The translations under genes were made by a program, and so were the position numbers. Positions 31,316 through 40,000 of a stretch of 64,000 nucleotides of DNA are shown here, piece after piece. Position 1 is the first letter of the stretch, and every line of letters starts with the position of its first letter. The notes under the pieces are model-generated. The model ran no database searches. It was not told the origin of the DNA and saw nothing but the letters and a program-made list of their open reading frames with translations. The DNA is from an uncultured Flavobacteriaceae bacterium (GTDB taxonomy: Bacteria > Bacteroidota > Bacteroidia > Flavobacteriales > Flavobacteriaceae), in the NCBI GenBank assembly GCA_905480425.1, contig CAJQQG010000005.1, forward strand, positions 1 to 64,000. The letters are read 5' to 3'.

Positions 31316-31983
31316 GAGATAATTTGACCGTCTTTTAGGTTAATGGTCCTGTCAGATCTTTTTGCAAGATCTTTGTTATGAGTTACAATAACAAAACTAC
31401 AGCCTAATTCATCTCTTAACTCAAAAAATAAATCATGTAAACTATTTGCATTTTCAGAATCTAAATTTCCTGTAGGTTCATCTGCAAATATGACTTTAGG
31501 ATCATTGATAAGTGCTCTAGCCACTGCAACACGTTGTTGTTCTCCACCAGAGAGGCTTGTTGGCTTATGGGATGCACGTTTTTCAAGACCCAAACGTTTT
31601 AACAAGCCTAACGCCTTTTTGGTTTTTTCTTTCGAAAAATCACCCCCTAACCAACCGGGAAGACAAATGTTTTCAAGGGCTGTGAATTCAGGAAGTAATT
31701 CATGGAATTGAAAAATGAAACCCATATGCTGATTTCTAAATTTTGCTAAGGCTTTATCAGTTAATAGGGTGGTTTCAGTATTTTCTATACTAACAATAGT
31801 ATTTGTATTTTTATTTGGACGATCTAAAGTTCCAAGGATATGAAGAAGAGTTGTTTTTCCAGCTCCAGAGGGTCCCACTATAGTAACGATCTCACCGATC
31901 TCTAAGGTTATATTTACATCAGTTAGGACCTTTAAATTTCCATAATTTTTTGATACATGTTTTGCTTTGAGCAGTTGTTCCAT
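31312..31983 (-). CDS. lolD: LolD-type ABC transporter ATP-binding protein
   Basis: This 223-aa protein has Walker A GPSGAGKTT (residues 37-45), a Q-loop in FIFQFHELLPEFTALEN, the signature LSGGEQQRVAVARAL, Walker B VIFADEPTGNLD and the H-switch VTHNKDLA. The FHELLPEFTALENI segment is characteristic of LolD and related MacB-type ATPases. Its membrane partners, which release lipoproteins from the inner membrane, are not in the window. This fits Bacteroidota, where lolD is often unlinked. The assignment to LolD over another MacB-type exporter is likely but not certain. Confidence 0.85.
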   Translation of the reverse strand: MEQLLKAKHVSKNYGNLKVLTDVNITLEIGEIVTIVGPSGAGKTTLLHILGTLDRPNKNTNTIVSIENTETTLLTDKALAKFRNQHMGFIFQFHELLPEFTALENICLPGWLGGDFSKEKTKKALGLLKRLGLEKRASHKPTSLSGGEQQRVAVARALINDPKVIFADEPTGNLDSENANSLHDLFFELRDELGCSFVIVTHNKDLAKRSDRTINLKDGQIIS

Positions 31984-32102
31984 AGTTACATCTAAAGTAC
32001 TTCTTTTTTGTATTTATTACTTCACTTAGACTAATTTCTAAAATATGGTTTCATTTATTTAAATTTTATAAGAAAATAAGATATATTATACATTTATAAA
32101 GA

Positions 32103-32132
32103 TTGATTTTTTTATATCTATCATTATATTTG
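32103..32132 (+). promoter_or_regulatory. Promoter of msrA-folE
   Basis: TTG (32103-32105), a 19-bp spacer, then TATATTTG (32125-32132), matching the Bacteroidota -33/-7 consensus. The msrA start is 21 bp downstream. Confidence 0.65.
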
Positions 32133-32153
32133 TTTAACAAATATTAAAAAAAA

Positions 32154-32687
32154 TTGATCAAAACTATATATTTAGCAGGAGGATGTTTTTGGTGTACTGA
32201 AGCAGTTTTTCAGCGTTTAAATGGTGTTAGGTCTGTAATTCCAGGTTACATAGATGGTTTCATTAAGAATCCAGCCTACAGAGAAGTTTGCTCTGAAAGA
32301 ACGGGACATACAGAAGCTATTTCAGTTGATTTTGAAGTTGATGAAATTAGCTTAGTTGAATTGCTTTTAATTTTCTTCAACACACATGATCCGACAACGC
32401 TAAATAGTCAGCAAAATGACAAGGGTACTCAATATCGTTCTGGTATATATTATCTCGATCCTGAAGATAAAATTGTTATTGAGACTGTAATGAAGCAATT
32501 AGAAGAGGCTCAAGTTTATGAAGACCCAATTGTTACTGAAGTTAAAACAGCAACGCCATTTTATAAAGCTGAAGAAGAGCATTTTAATTACTACAATTTA
32601 AATAAAAACCAGCCTTACTGTACCTATATTATTGATCCTAAAATTGAAAAATTAAAAAAATACTTTAAAAATTTTATTACTATTTAA
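32154..32687 (+). CDS. msrA: Peptide-methionine (S)-S-oxide reductase
   Basis: The 177-aa protein starts at TTG 32154, which puts the conserved catalytic motif GGCFWC at residues 9-14 with Cys11 as nucleophile, as in other short MsrA proteins. Further family blocks are HDPTTLNSQQNDKGTQYRSG and AEEEHFNYY. It reduces methionine S-sulfoxide in proteins with thioredoxin as donor. There is no signal peptide, so it is cytoplasmic. Its TAA is immediately followed by the folE ATG (0-bp gap). Confidence 0.94.
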   Translation: MIKTIYLAGGCFWCTEAVFQRLNGVRSVIPGYIDGFIKNPAYREVCSERTGHTEAISVDFEVDEISLVELLLIFFNTHDPTTLNSQQNDKGTQYRSGIYYLDPEDKIVIETVMKQLEEAQVYEDPIVTEVKTATPFYKAEEEHFNYYNLNKNQPYCTYIIDPKIEKLKKYFKNFITI

Positions 32688-33269
32688 ATGAACGACAACT
32701 TCGACATTGAAACCCTAAAAAAAACTGATAAAATAAAATCAAATTACGAAAATATCCTTAATTTATTAGGAGAAAATAAAGATCGAGATGGTTTATTAAA
32801 AACACCTGAGCGTGCTGCTAAGGCAATTAGTTTTTTAACAGAAGGATATGATAAAAACCCCCACAAAATTCTTCAAAGTGCAATGTTTGAGGAGAGTTAT
32901 AGTGAAATGGTAATTGTTAAAGACATTGAATTATATTCTTTGTGTGAACACCACTTGTTACCATTTTTTGGGAAAGCTCACATAGCTTACATTCCAAATG
33001 GCCATATTGTAGGTTTAAGTAAATTACCTAGAGTAGTTGATGTTTTTTCACGAAGGTTACAAGTTCAAGAACGTTTAACAGAGCAGATTTTAGATTGTAT
33101 AAATGAAACGCTCTCTCCAAAAGGTGTTGCGGTTGTTATTGAAGCGTCCCACATGTGCATGATGATGCGTGGAGTTCAAAAACAAAACTCCTCTACAACA
33201 ACCTCTGGGTTTAGAGGAACTTTTAAGGAAACTGATACTAGGAATGAATTCCTGAAACTTATTCATTAA
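32688..33269 (+). CDS. folE: GTP cyclohydrolase I
   Basis: This 193-aa enzyme makes 7,8-dihydroneopterin triphosphate from GTP, the first step of folate and pterin synthesis. The zinc site is visible: [20 protein letters not shown] supplies Cys86 and His89, and [13 protein letters not shown] supplies Cys157. [12 protein letters not shown] near the end is also conserved. It directly follows msrA. The pterin dehydratase at 946-1227 works on products derived from this pathway. Confidence 0.96.
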   Translation: MNDNFDIETLKKTDKIKSNYENILNLLGENKDRDGLLKTPERAAKAISFLTEGYDKNPHKILQSAMFEESYSEMVIVKDIELYSLCEHHLLPFFGKAHIAYIPNGHIVGLSKLPRVVDVFSRRLQVQERLTEQILDCINETLSPKGVAVVIEASHMCMMMRGVQKQNSSTTTSGFRGTFKETDTRNEFLKLIH

Positions 33270-33282
33270 AAAAATTCTTAAG

Positions 33283-33615
33283 TTATTTTTTAAAAAAACG
33301 CTTAAAACCAATTCTACAAAGTATTTTCTTTTCAAAATTCCAAAAAAACTTAAATTGTAAAAAAAGTGTTCCAATGACCAGTAGTAATAATTGATATAAA
33401 GGAAAAACAATTACAACACGAAGTGTCCAATAGAGTATATCTCCAAGAAATAAATCCTTAAAAAAATCATTGTTAATATTTAAGAATTCAAGAACAGGTT
33501 TTGCCAATCGAACACTAAGAGAGCCTGTAATTCCAAAAACTATAAAAATTAAAATGAATTGACTATTGGATTCAACCCCCCATTTATTTTTTAATCGAGT
33601 AAAATACAAATTCAA
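33283..33615 (-). CDS. DUF6787-like two- to three-TM membrane protein
   Basis: The 110-aa protein starts from TTG at 33615. Hydrophobic stretches ILIFIVFGITGSLSVRLAKP, ILYWTLRVVIVFPLYQLLLL and a final basic/aromatic tail (FFWNFEKKI) are visible. The LKNKWGV start and the FKFFW tail match what I remember of DUF6787, found after serA or similar genes in Flavobacteriia. The TTG lies directly against the serA stop codon, so translation is probably coupled to serA. The function is unknown. Confidence 0.65.
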   Translation of the reverse strand: MNLYFTRLKNKWGVESNSQFILIFIVFGITGSLSVRLAKPVLEFLNINNDFFKDLFLGDILYWTLRVVIVFPLYQLLLLVIGTLFLQFKFFWNFEKKILCRIGFKRFFKK

Positions 33616-34566
33616 TTATTTAAGTAACGAACTAATTTGAGCAGCTAATTCTTCTCCAATACGATCTTGTGCCTCTAAAGTAGCTGCACCGATATGCGGA
33701 GTCAATGAAATTTTATCGTGCATTAAAAGTTTGATTTCAGGCTTAGGTTCATTTTCAAATGTATCTAATGCAGCAAAGGATAAATGTCCACTCTCCAGCG
33801 CTTCAATTAATGCTACTTCATCAACAACGCCTCCACGAGAGGCATTAACTATGGAAGAACCTTTCTTCATTTTAGAAAAAGCACTGGCATCAATCACGTA
33901 TTCTTTTTGTGCCGGTACATGCAAACTAATAAAATCAGATTTTTCTAAAACTTTATTAAATGATTCTGTTTTAATACTTACAGAAATAGACTGTCCATTA
34001 AAAAGTGTAACTGTTACAGTAGCTTCTTCAGTGAATTTATCAGTAGCAATAACATTCATGCCAATTCCTAAGCCAATTTTAGCAACTTCTTGACCAATAC
34101 GACCAAAACCAATTATGCCTAAAGTTTTGCCTCGAAGTTCAGCTCCTTTTGCATAAGCTTTTTTAAGGCCTTTAAAGTTAGTTTCACCTTCCAATGGCAT
34201 ACTTCTGTTGGAATCATATAAAAAACGAACCCCTCCATATAAATGTGCAAAAACTAATTCTGCAACAGAGGCTGAAGAAGCGGCTGGAGTATTTATAACA
34301 TATAATCCTTTTGATTTCGCATAATCAACATCAATATTATCCATTCCAACGCCACCACGACCAATGAGTTTAAGTCCAGGACAAGCATTGATTAATTCTT
34401 TTCTTGCAGTTGTAGCACTTCGAACAAGTAGTACCGAAACTTTATTTTCATTAATGTAATCAGCCAATTGTTCTTGGGCTACATTTGTTGTAATTACGTC
34501 AAAACCGTTTTTGGTTAACGCATCAATTCCGCTTTGCGAAATACCATCATTGGCTAAAATTTTCAT
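33616..34566 (-). CDS. serA: D-3-phosphoglycerate dehydrogenase
   Basis: The ATG at 34566 (MKILANDGISQSG) is preferred over an upstream in-frame start inside serC, giving 316 aa. The NAD-binding motif is GIIGFGRIGQEVAKIGLG and the active-site blocks are ASRGGVVDE, DTFENEPKP and LTPHIGAAT. It oxidises 3-phosphoglycerate, the first step of serine synthesis. It is the short form without the C-terminal ACT domain, so serine feedback through that domain is absent. The start lies 1 bp after the serC stop. Confidence 0.93.
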   Translation of the reverse strand: MKILANDGISQSGIDALTKNGFDVITTNVAQEQLADYINENKVSVLLVRSATTARKELINACPGLKLIGRGGVGMDNIDVDYAKSKGLYVINTPAASSASVAELVFAHLYGGVRFLYDSNRSMPLEGETNFKGLKKAYAKGAELRGKTLGIIGFGRIGQEVAKIGLGIGMNVIATDKFTEEATVTVTLFNGQSISVSIKTESFNKVLEKSDFISLHVPAQKEYVIDASAFSKMKKGSSIVNASRGGVVDEVALIEALESGHLSFAALDTFENEPKPEIKLLMHDKISLTPHIGAATLEAQDRIGEELAAQISSLLK

Positions 34567-34567
34567 A

Positions 34568-35632
34568 TTATTTATTTTTTTCAAGGCTTTGCATACATTC
34601 AACTAAAACATCTATACTTTCAATGGGAAGGGCATTGTACATTGAGGCACGGTATCCACCCACAGAACGGTGTCCTTTAAGTCCGCTTATACCAGCTGCA
34701 TTGCATAAACCATCAAATGATTCGGAGTCATTTTGATCAACAAGGTTAAAGGTTGCGTTCATATCACTACGATCTTCCTTAGCGGCAAAACCTACAAATT
34801 TAGAATTTCGATCAATTTCTCCATACAATAACTTAGCTTTTTGCATGTTTTGCTCCCCTAATTTTTCAATTCCCCCTTTAGAATTCACCCATCTCATATT
34901 TAGCATGGAAGTATATACAGCAAATACAGGGGGTGTATTAAACATACTATCTTTTTCTGCCTGTATTTTATAACTTAACATTGAAGGAACAGTGTTGGAT
35001 ATCTTATTTAAAATTTCTTCTTTAATAATGACTAAAGTAGTTCCGGCTGGACCCATGTTTTTTTGAGCACCTGCATAAAAACAATCGAATTTAGAATAAT
35101 CAAATTTTCTAGAAAATATATCAGAACTCATATCGGCGACTAATGGAACCTTTGTCTCAGGTATCTCTTTAATCTGAGTTCCAAAAATAGTATTGTTAGA
35201 AGTAAGGTGAAGGTAATCCAGGTCATTTGGAATTTCATAGTCTTTTGGAATGAAATTATAATTTGCTTCTTTTGAACTTGCTAATTCCTGAACTTCTCCA
35301 ATGAGTTTCGCTTCTTTTATGGCTTTTTCAGACCATGTCCCTGTATTCACATACCCTGCTTTTTTATTTAAAAAATTGTAAGCAGTCATCAAAAATTGCA
35401 AACTAGCACCTCCTTGAACAAAAATTGATTTGTATCCTTTGTTTTCAAGTCCTGTAAGTTTGAGTGCCAATGCACAAGCTTCATCCATAATGGATATAAA
35501 TGCGCTACTACGATGTGAAATTTCAATAAGGGATAATCCAGAATTGTCAAGTTCTTTCACAGCTTCAGCAGCCTGATGCATCACTTCTTTCGGAAGTATA
35601 GAAGGGCCAGCACTAAAATTATGAATTTTCAT
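34568..35632 (-). CDS. serC: Phosphoserine aminotransferase
   Basis: This 354-aa PLP enzyme makes phosphoserine from phosphohydroxypyruvate and glutamate. It starts KIHNFSAGPSILPKEV; the PLP lysine is K191 in YAGAQKNMGPAG. The C-terminal GLKGHRSVGGYRASMYNA is typical. The next gene, serA, follows after 1 bp, so the two enzymes of consecutive steps are made together. No phosphoserine phosphatase is in the window. The 182 bp upstream to the LuxC-like gene hold no clear promoter match. Confidence 0.95.
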   Translation of the reverse strand: MKIHNFSAGPSILPKEVMHQAAEAVKELDNSGLSLIEISHRSSAFISIMDEACALALKLTGLENKGYKSIFVQGGASLQFLMTAYNFLNKKAGYVNTGTWSEKAIKEAKLIGEVQELASSKEANYNFIPKDYEIPNDLDYLHLTSNNTIFGTQIKEIPETKVPLVADMSSDIFSRKFDYSKFDCFYAGAQKNMGPAGTTLVIIKEEILNKISNTVPSMLSYKIQAEKDSMFNTPPVFAVYTSMLNMRWVNSKGGIEKLGEQNMQKAKLLYGEIDRNSKFVGFAAKEDRSDMNATFNLVDQNDSESFDGLCNAAGISGLKGHRSVGGYRASMYNALPIESIDVLVECMQSLEKNK

Positions 35633-35814
35633 AAGCTTGAAAAGTGTTAAGTTATTTTAAAGAGATTTTCGTATTTTTAATGGATGAATAACCTTAATTT
35701 TTAATATTTACAAATATTGTAATTCCATCATAAAACAATGGATAAAAAATTTCTTTTTTTTCTGAGTTGTTAACATAAAATAATGAAAAATAAAAGTGAA
35801 ATCTGGTATATAAT

Positions 35815-36840
35815 TTATATGTCTAATAAAAAATTAATGGTATCAACACCATCTGCATAGTTCCACAATGCTGGATTTTGAGTTTCTCCAAACGGAATAC
35901 TATTTTCAATATCTAGGTGAGAAACAATACATTGAATAAAATCTTTTTGTTGACCCAATAGTGTGGATAATTTTTCAATATTTTTATAATATTCATAATG
36001 GACACAGGCGATTGGAGCACTAAAACTTTTTTCTTCTCTTAACATAAAAAAACCATTTTCTAAAAAATCAAAAGTACTCATTAGAAAAACAGCTTTATTG
36101 TAATCGTAATTATTAGCATACTTAGCATGTTTAATTACAGAAGAAAAGGGATAAACACCTTCAAATATTTTGTTTAAATCATATCCTTCTGGTAGGTATA
36201 TTTTAGCAACATTTCTACATCCAAGTCCAAAGAATTGAAGCATGTCTTTGCCTAGCGCAATCATCTCATCATTAGTCTCATTACCTTCAATGACTGCAAT
36301 GCCATTTCTATTTTTTCTTATGATGTGAGGATAACTTGAAAAATAATGATCAAAATAGCGAGCAGCATTATTTGAGCCAGTTGCAATAACCGCATCAAAC
36401 CCGATTAATTTGCCAGTTTCATAAGTAATAAAATCTTCCCCAGTCTCTGACGTTAAAAAATCTGTCATGTAGGGTAATAAAAATAAATCTTTAGAAGCAC
36501 ATTTAACCAAAGCTTTATGCTCACAAACCCATACACTTACAATGTCGTGAAAACCAACCATAGGAATGTTTCCAGCAAGAATTAAAGCAATTTTTTTAGA
36601 TTTTTTTTGAGTTGAAAATAAATAGGGCTTTAGCCAAGTAATTATATACTCTATCGAAAGGATAGTTCCCCAGCTTTTAAAAGTTTCCTCTATGGATCGT
36701 TTTGTAAACCATCCGTTGGATTCAGAAGCTCTTTTAACCTGTTCTTGAAGAACCGAATAGTTTTTATCATTAGGATTAAAATCTAATAAGTGACTTCCCA
36801 ATTTAACTAAGGCTTCAATACGTTTTGAGTTTAAGTTCAT
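35815..36840 (-). CDS. LuxC-like acyl-CoA reductase family protein
   Basis: This 341-aa protein resembles the LuxC/acyl-CoA reductase family (aldehyde dehydrogenase superfamily). The NAD(P)-binding stretch IALILAGNIPMVGFHDIVSV, AVIATGSNNAARYFDHYF and the catalytic-Cys motif FFGLGCRNVAKIYLPEG are visible. Classical LuxC reduces acyl-thioesters to aldehydes for bioluminescence. Here no lux genes are present and the protein is shorter than LuxC (about 480 aa), so the physiological substrate is unknown. It is divergently transcribed from a ferredoxin gene, an arrangement I recall as conserved in Bacteroidota. Confidence 0.82.
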   Translation of the reverse strand: MNLNSKRIEALVKLGSHLLDFNPNDKNYSVLQEQVKRASESNGWFTKRSIEETFKSWGTILSIEYIITWLKPYLFSTQKKSKKIALILAGNIPMVGFHDIVSVWVCEHKALVKCASKDLFLLPYMTDFLTSETGEDFITYETGKLIGFDAVIATGSNNAARYFDHYFSSYPHIIRKNRNGIAVIEGNETNDEMIALGKDMLQFFGLGCRNVAKIYLPEGYDLNKIFEGVYPFSSVIKHAKYANNYDYNKAVFLMSTFDFLENGFFMLREEKSFSAPIACVHYEYYKNIEKLSTLLGQQKDFIQCIVSHLDIENSIPFGETQNPALWNYADGVDTINFLLDI

Positions 36841-36867
36841 TTGCTTGTTTAGGAACTTTTAAGGTCT

Positions 36868-36885
36868 TATTTTTGCACAAATGTA
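36868..36885. promoter_or_regulatory. Closely packed divergent promoters, LuxC-like gene and ferredoxin
   Basis: On the plus strand TATTTTTG (36868-36875) precedes the ferredoxin start at 36901. On the minus strand TACATTTG (36878-36885) precedes the reductase start at 36840. The two -7 boxes are separated by only 2 bp, so the two transcription complexes would probably exclude each other. Confidence 0.6.
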
Positions 36886-36900
36886 AGGAAAGATATTCCT

Positions 36901-37254
36901 ATGGCTATTATCATTACTGACGAGTGTATTAATTGTGGCGCCTGTGAACCTGAATGCCCAAATACCGCAATTTATGAAGGTGCTGAGGATTGGAGGTATG
37001 AAGATGGTACTTCTTTAAAGGGTGATGTTGTTTTACTTAATGGAAGTGCAGTAAATGCTGAAAAGTTTCAAGAACCTGTTTCTGATGAATATTATTTTAT
37101 AGTTCCTGATAAATGTACAGAATGTAAAGGTTTTCATGATGAGCCTCAATGTGCAGCTGTCTGTCCTGTAGATTGTTGTGTGCCTGACGACAATCATGTA
37201 GAAACCGAGAATACACTTCTAGGGAAACAGCAGTTTATGCACCCAGAATCTTAA
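36901..37254 (+). CDS. 4Fe-4S dicluster ferredoxin
   Basis: This 117-aa protein starts [18 protein letters not shown], the first CxxCxxCxxxCP cluster motif. The second cluster is [20 protein letters not shown] followed by PVDCC, with an insert between the second and third Cys. This is the Bacteroidota/Alvin-like 2x[4Fe-4S] type. It transfers electrons; the partner is unknown, but the divergent acyl-CoA reductase is the natural candidate. Its last 20 bases overlap the convergent ChbG-like gene. Confidence 0.92.
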   Translation: MAIIITDECINCGACEPECPNTAIYEGAEDWRYEDGTSLKGDVVLLNGSAVNAEKFQEPVSDEYYFIVPDKCTECKGFHDEPQCAAVCPVDCCVPDDNHVETENTLLGKQQFMHPES

Positions 37255-38080
37255 GTACTCCAGGACTTTTAAAAGTTACTAATTGAATGTTATTTTCTGT
37301 TAATTTGTCACTACAAGCTTTGCTATTAAAATAGTGGGCATCTTCAGCACGCCATATTGCACCAAAATTAGGATGATCTACTGTTATCTGTTGCATCTCT
37401 TTACTCTCTAATGCAGGGTGAATCAAAATAATGGAAAGTCCTTCCGGCAATGAGTCTAGTATGGTTTCATAGTGAACTTTAAGTCCTTGGTTTTTAAATT
37501 CATTAAATGAGGCCATGAAAATTGATTCAAAACATTTGTTAGAATCGATATTAAATTTTGAAGGGTCTTCTCCTGTGTAGGAAATTAAGGTTTTACTAAG
37601 AATAACAGGAAGTTTATATTCATTTCCTAGATCCTGATAAAGATCAATCAGATCTTGGCGCAATCCTAAAGTATACATATGAGAATCTAAATGTGAAGGT
37701 TTCATGCCAAGAGAAAGAGCGTATTCAATTTGATTCTTTAGCTCTAATCGAACTTCGTCAACAATAGCGTGATCCCTTATGTTTTCTCTTTTTGAGTAAA
37801 AATGCCCGTTTTTATCAACTAGAGAAGGTATTTTATAATTAGGGGTTATTGGTTTAAAGGGATAAGATTTCCATTCTCCTGTAAGGGTTAGATGAATTCC
37901 ATAGTCTAGTTCTGGATTTTTCAAACTGAATTGCGCCATCTCATAAAACCAAGGGCAAGGAACCATAAGACTAGTTGAACTAATGCTTCCTTTTAACATT
38001 CCGATTTGTGTAGCGTGATTTTCAGACCAAGCAAGGCCAGCATCGTCTGCATGAATAATGAGTTGTTTTTTACTCTGCAT
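37235..38080 (-). CDS. ChbG/YdjC family deacetylase-like protein (cytoplasmic)
   Basis: This 281-aa protein starts [20 protein letters not shown], the metal-binding N-terminal motif of ChbG. Next come [12 protein letters not shown] (His ligand) and [15 protein letters not shown], and later ILIHPALE. It has neither signal peptide nor membrane anchor, unlike its paralogue at 1732-2748. Members remove N-acetyl groups from chito-oligosaccharides; the substrate here is unknown. The coding end overlaps the ferredoxin gene by 20 bp on the opposite strand, a compact arrangement. Confidence 0.85.
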   Translation of the reverse strand: MQSKKQLIIHADDAGLAWSENHATQIGMLKGSISSTSLMVPCPWFYEMAQFSLKNPELDYGIHLTLTGEWKSYPFKPITPNYKIPSLVDKNGHFYSKRENIRDHAIVDEVRLELKNQIEYALSLGMKPSHLDSHMYTLGLRQDLIDLYQDLGNEYKLPVILSKTLISYTGEDPSKFNIDSNKCFESIFMASFNEFKNQGLKVHYETILDSLPEGLSIILIHPALESKEMQQITVDHPNFGAIWRAEDAHYFNSKACSDKLTENNIQLVTFKSPGVLKILGA

Positions 38081-38138
38081 TTCTTAAAATATATAGTTTC
38101 TTACCCCATAAATAGGGAAAGCAAATGTAAAAGCCAAA

Positions 38139-38154
38139 AATAAGCTTATTTTTG
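38139..38154 (+). promoter_or_regulatory. Palindrome-containing promoter of ychF
   Basis: The 12-bp perfect palindrome AATAAGCTTATT (38139-38150) overlaps the -7 box TATTTTTG (38147-38154). The same 16 bases occur upstream of the SulP gene at 39959-39974. Confidence 0.55.
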
Positions 38155-38169
38155 ACAAAAATATTTTAC

Positions 38170-39264
38170 ATGAAAGCAGGTATTGTAGGTCTACCTAACG
38201 TCGGGAAATCAACTCTTTTCAATTGTTTGTCGAATGCCAAAGCACAAAGTGCAAATTTTCCTTTTTGTACAATAGAACCCAATATTGGTGTGGTAAACGT
38301 CCCAGATTCTCGTTTAAAAAAACTTGAAAGCATAGTAAAACCAGAAAATGTCATTCCTGCGACAGTTGAAATTGTTGACATAGCAGGCTTAGTAAAAGGT
38401 GCTAGTAAAGGGGAAGGATTGGGCAACCAGTTTCTAGCTAATATTCGTGAAACTGATGCTATTTTACATGTGCTGCGCTGTTTTGATAATGACAACATTA
38501 TTCATGTTGATGAATCTGTAGATCCAGTTCGAGATAAGGAAACCATTGATATAGAACTCCAGCTAAAAGACTTGGAGACAGTTGAAAAAAAGTTAGATAA
38601 GGTTAATAAAGCGGCAAGGACAGGAAATAAAGAGGCGATTAAAGAAAAAGAAGTATTGGATCATTTGAAAAATGAATTAGAAGCATCTAAAAATGTTCGT
38701 AGTATTGATTTTAAAGAAGAGGATAGAAATGTCATTGTAAAGCCACTACAACTTATTACCGACAAACCTGTTTTGTACGTATGTAACGTAGATGAAATTT
38801 CTGCAAAAGACGGCAATCATTATGTGGAAAAGGTTAAAATGTTGGTTAAAGACGAAAATGCAGGACTTCTTATATTAGCAGTTAGTATAGAAGCCGATAT
38901 AAATGAGTTGGACTCTTTTGAAGAACGTCAGATGTTTTTGGAAGATTTAGGTCTGAAAGAAGCTGGATCAGCAAAATTAATCCGAAGCGCTTATGCGCTG
39001 CTCAATCAGCAAACTTATTTTACTGCAGGCGTTAAGGAAGTTAGAGCATGGACAATACCAATTGGTGCTTCCGCTCCTCAGGCTGCGGGTGTTATTCATA
39101 CTGACTTTGAGAAAGGTTTTATTCGTTCAGAGGTAATAGGATATGATGATTATCAACACTACGGTTCTGAGACTAAAGTTAAGGAAGCAGGAAAAATGAG
39201 GGTAGAGGGTAAAGAATATATAGTAAAAGATGGCGATGTAATGCATTTCCGATTTAACGTTTAA
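38170..39264 (+). CDS. ychF: Redox-regulated ATPase YchF
   Basis: The ATG at 38170 ([20 protein letters not shown]) is the usual family start; an in-frame TTG-type start 18 bp upstream overlaps the promoter. The product has 364 aa. It is an OBG-family P-loop protein with G1 [10 protein letters not shown]3 [14 protein letters not shown] and the altered G4 NVDE, which makes it prefer ATP over GTP. A coiled-coil insert ([15 protein letters not shown]) and a C-terminal TGS domain are present. It associates with ribosomes and the stress response. Confidence 0.95.
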   Translation: MKAGIVGLPNVGKSTLFNCLSNAKAQSANFPFCTIEPNIGVVNVPDSRLKKLESIVKPENVIPATVEIVDIAGLVKGASKGEGLGNQFLANIRETDAILHVLRCFDNDNIIHVDESVDPVRDKETIDIELQLKDLETVEKKLDKVNKAARTGNKEAIKEKEVLDHLKNELEASKNVRSIDFKEEDRNVIVKPLQLITDKPVLYVCNVDEISAKDGNHYVEKVKMLVKDENAGLLILAVSIEADINELDSFEERQMFLEDLGLKEAGSAKLIRSAYALLNQQTYFTAGVKEVRAWTIPIGASAPQAAGVIHTDFEKGFIRSEVIGYDDYQHYGSETKVKEAGKMRVEGKEYIVKDGDVMHFRFNV

Positions 39265-39280
39265 AAAGTTGTTAAAAGTT

Positions 39281-39916
39281 ATGCCGTTAAGAGGTTTTAA
39301 ATACATTATAGCTCTTACTGCTATAACCGCTATTTACAGTAATTATTTTGGGTTAACTATTATTTATTTTATTTTAAAACTCTTAACCACATCCCTAATA
39401 ATTTTGATGCCTTTACTCTATGCATCAGTCAAAAACTCATTATTTGCTAAGTCAATAATTATTGGATTAATTTTTTGCCTTATTGGTGATTTCTCATTAT
39501 TATTTGAACATTACTTTACTATTGGACTGATCTCTTTTTTAGTAGGACACATATTTTTTATTAGATCATTTACAGTTGTTAATGGATGGCACTGGCCTCT
39601 AAAAATTGGAATTCCACTGACTTTTATTGCAGGAATACTACTTTGTCTTATCTATTCTAATTTAAACTCTTTTTTTACACCAATTCTTATATACATTATA
39701 GTTATCGTAATAATGAGTTGGCATGGAATATTCTTACAGCTTAGTAGTTCGAATGAGGTATTTAAATCAGTCGGATATGCGGTTTCTTTATTTATGTTTT
39801 CTGACGGAATATTAGCTTTAAATAAATTTTATATTCATTTTTCTTCAGCAGGAATATTAATTTTATCGACTTATTGGTTGGCTATTTTTTTTCTAGGTGA
39901 AGCAGCTTCAAAATAA
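39281..39916 (+). CDS. YhhN-family membrane protein (lysoplasmalogenase-like)
   Basis: The ATG at 39281 (MPLRGFKYIIALT) is preferred over TTG at 39269, giving 211 aa with about 8 hydrophobic helices. The motif LIGDFSLLFEHYFTIGLISF, then LVGHIFFIRSF, matches the YhhN/TMEM86 family, whose animal members hydrolyse lysoplasmalogens. The bacterial role is unclear. It follows ychF by 16 bp and may share its transcript. The family assignment rests on the GD/GH motif and topology. Confidence 0.7.
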   Translation: MPLRGFKYIIALTAITAIYSNYFGLTIIYFILKLLTTSLIILMPLLYASVKNSLFAKSIIIGLIFCLIGDFSLLFEHYFTIGLISFLVGHIFFIRSFTVVNGWHWPLKIGIPLTFIAGILLCLIYSNLNSFFTPILIYIIVIVIMSWHGIFLQLSSSNEVFKSVGYAVSLFMFSDGILALNKFYIHFSSAGILILSTYWLAIFFLGEAASK

Positions 39917-39958
39917 TAATTTATAAATTCAATTGCTCTCAAAGACTCTATTGCAAAG

Positions 39959-39974
39959 AATAAGCTTATTTTTG
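39959..39974 (+). promoter_or_regulatory. Palindrome-containing promoter of the SulP gene
   Basis: The 16 bases AATAAGCTTATTTTTG are identical to those in front of ychF. The palindrome AATAAGCTTATT (39959-39970) overlaps the -7 box TATTTTTG (39967-39974), 27 bp before the start codon. Confidence 0.55.
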
Positions 39975-40000
39975 CCTCTTATTTTAAAAAAAAGCATTCC

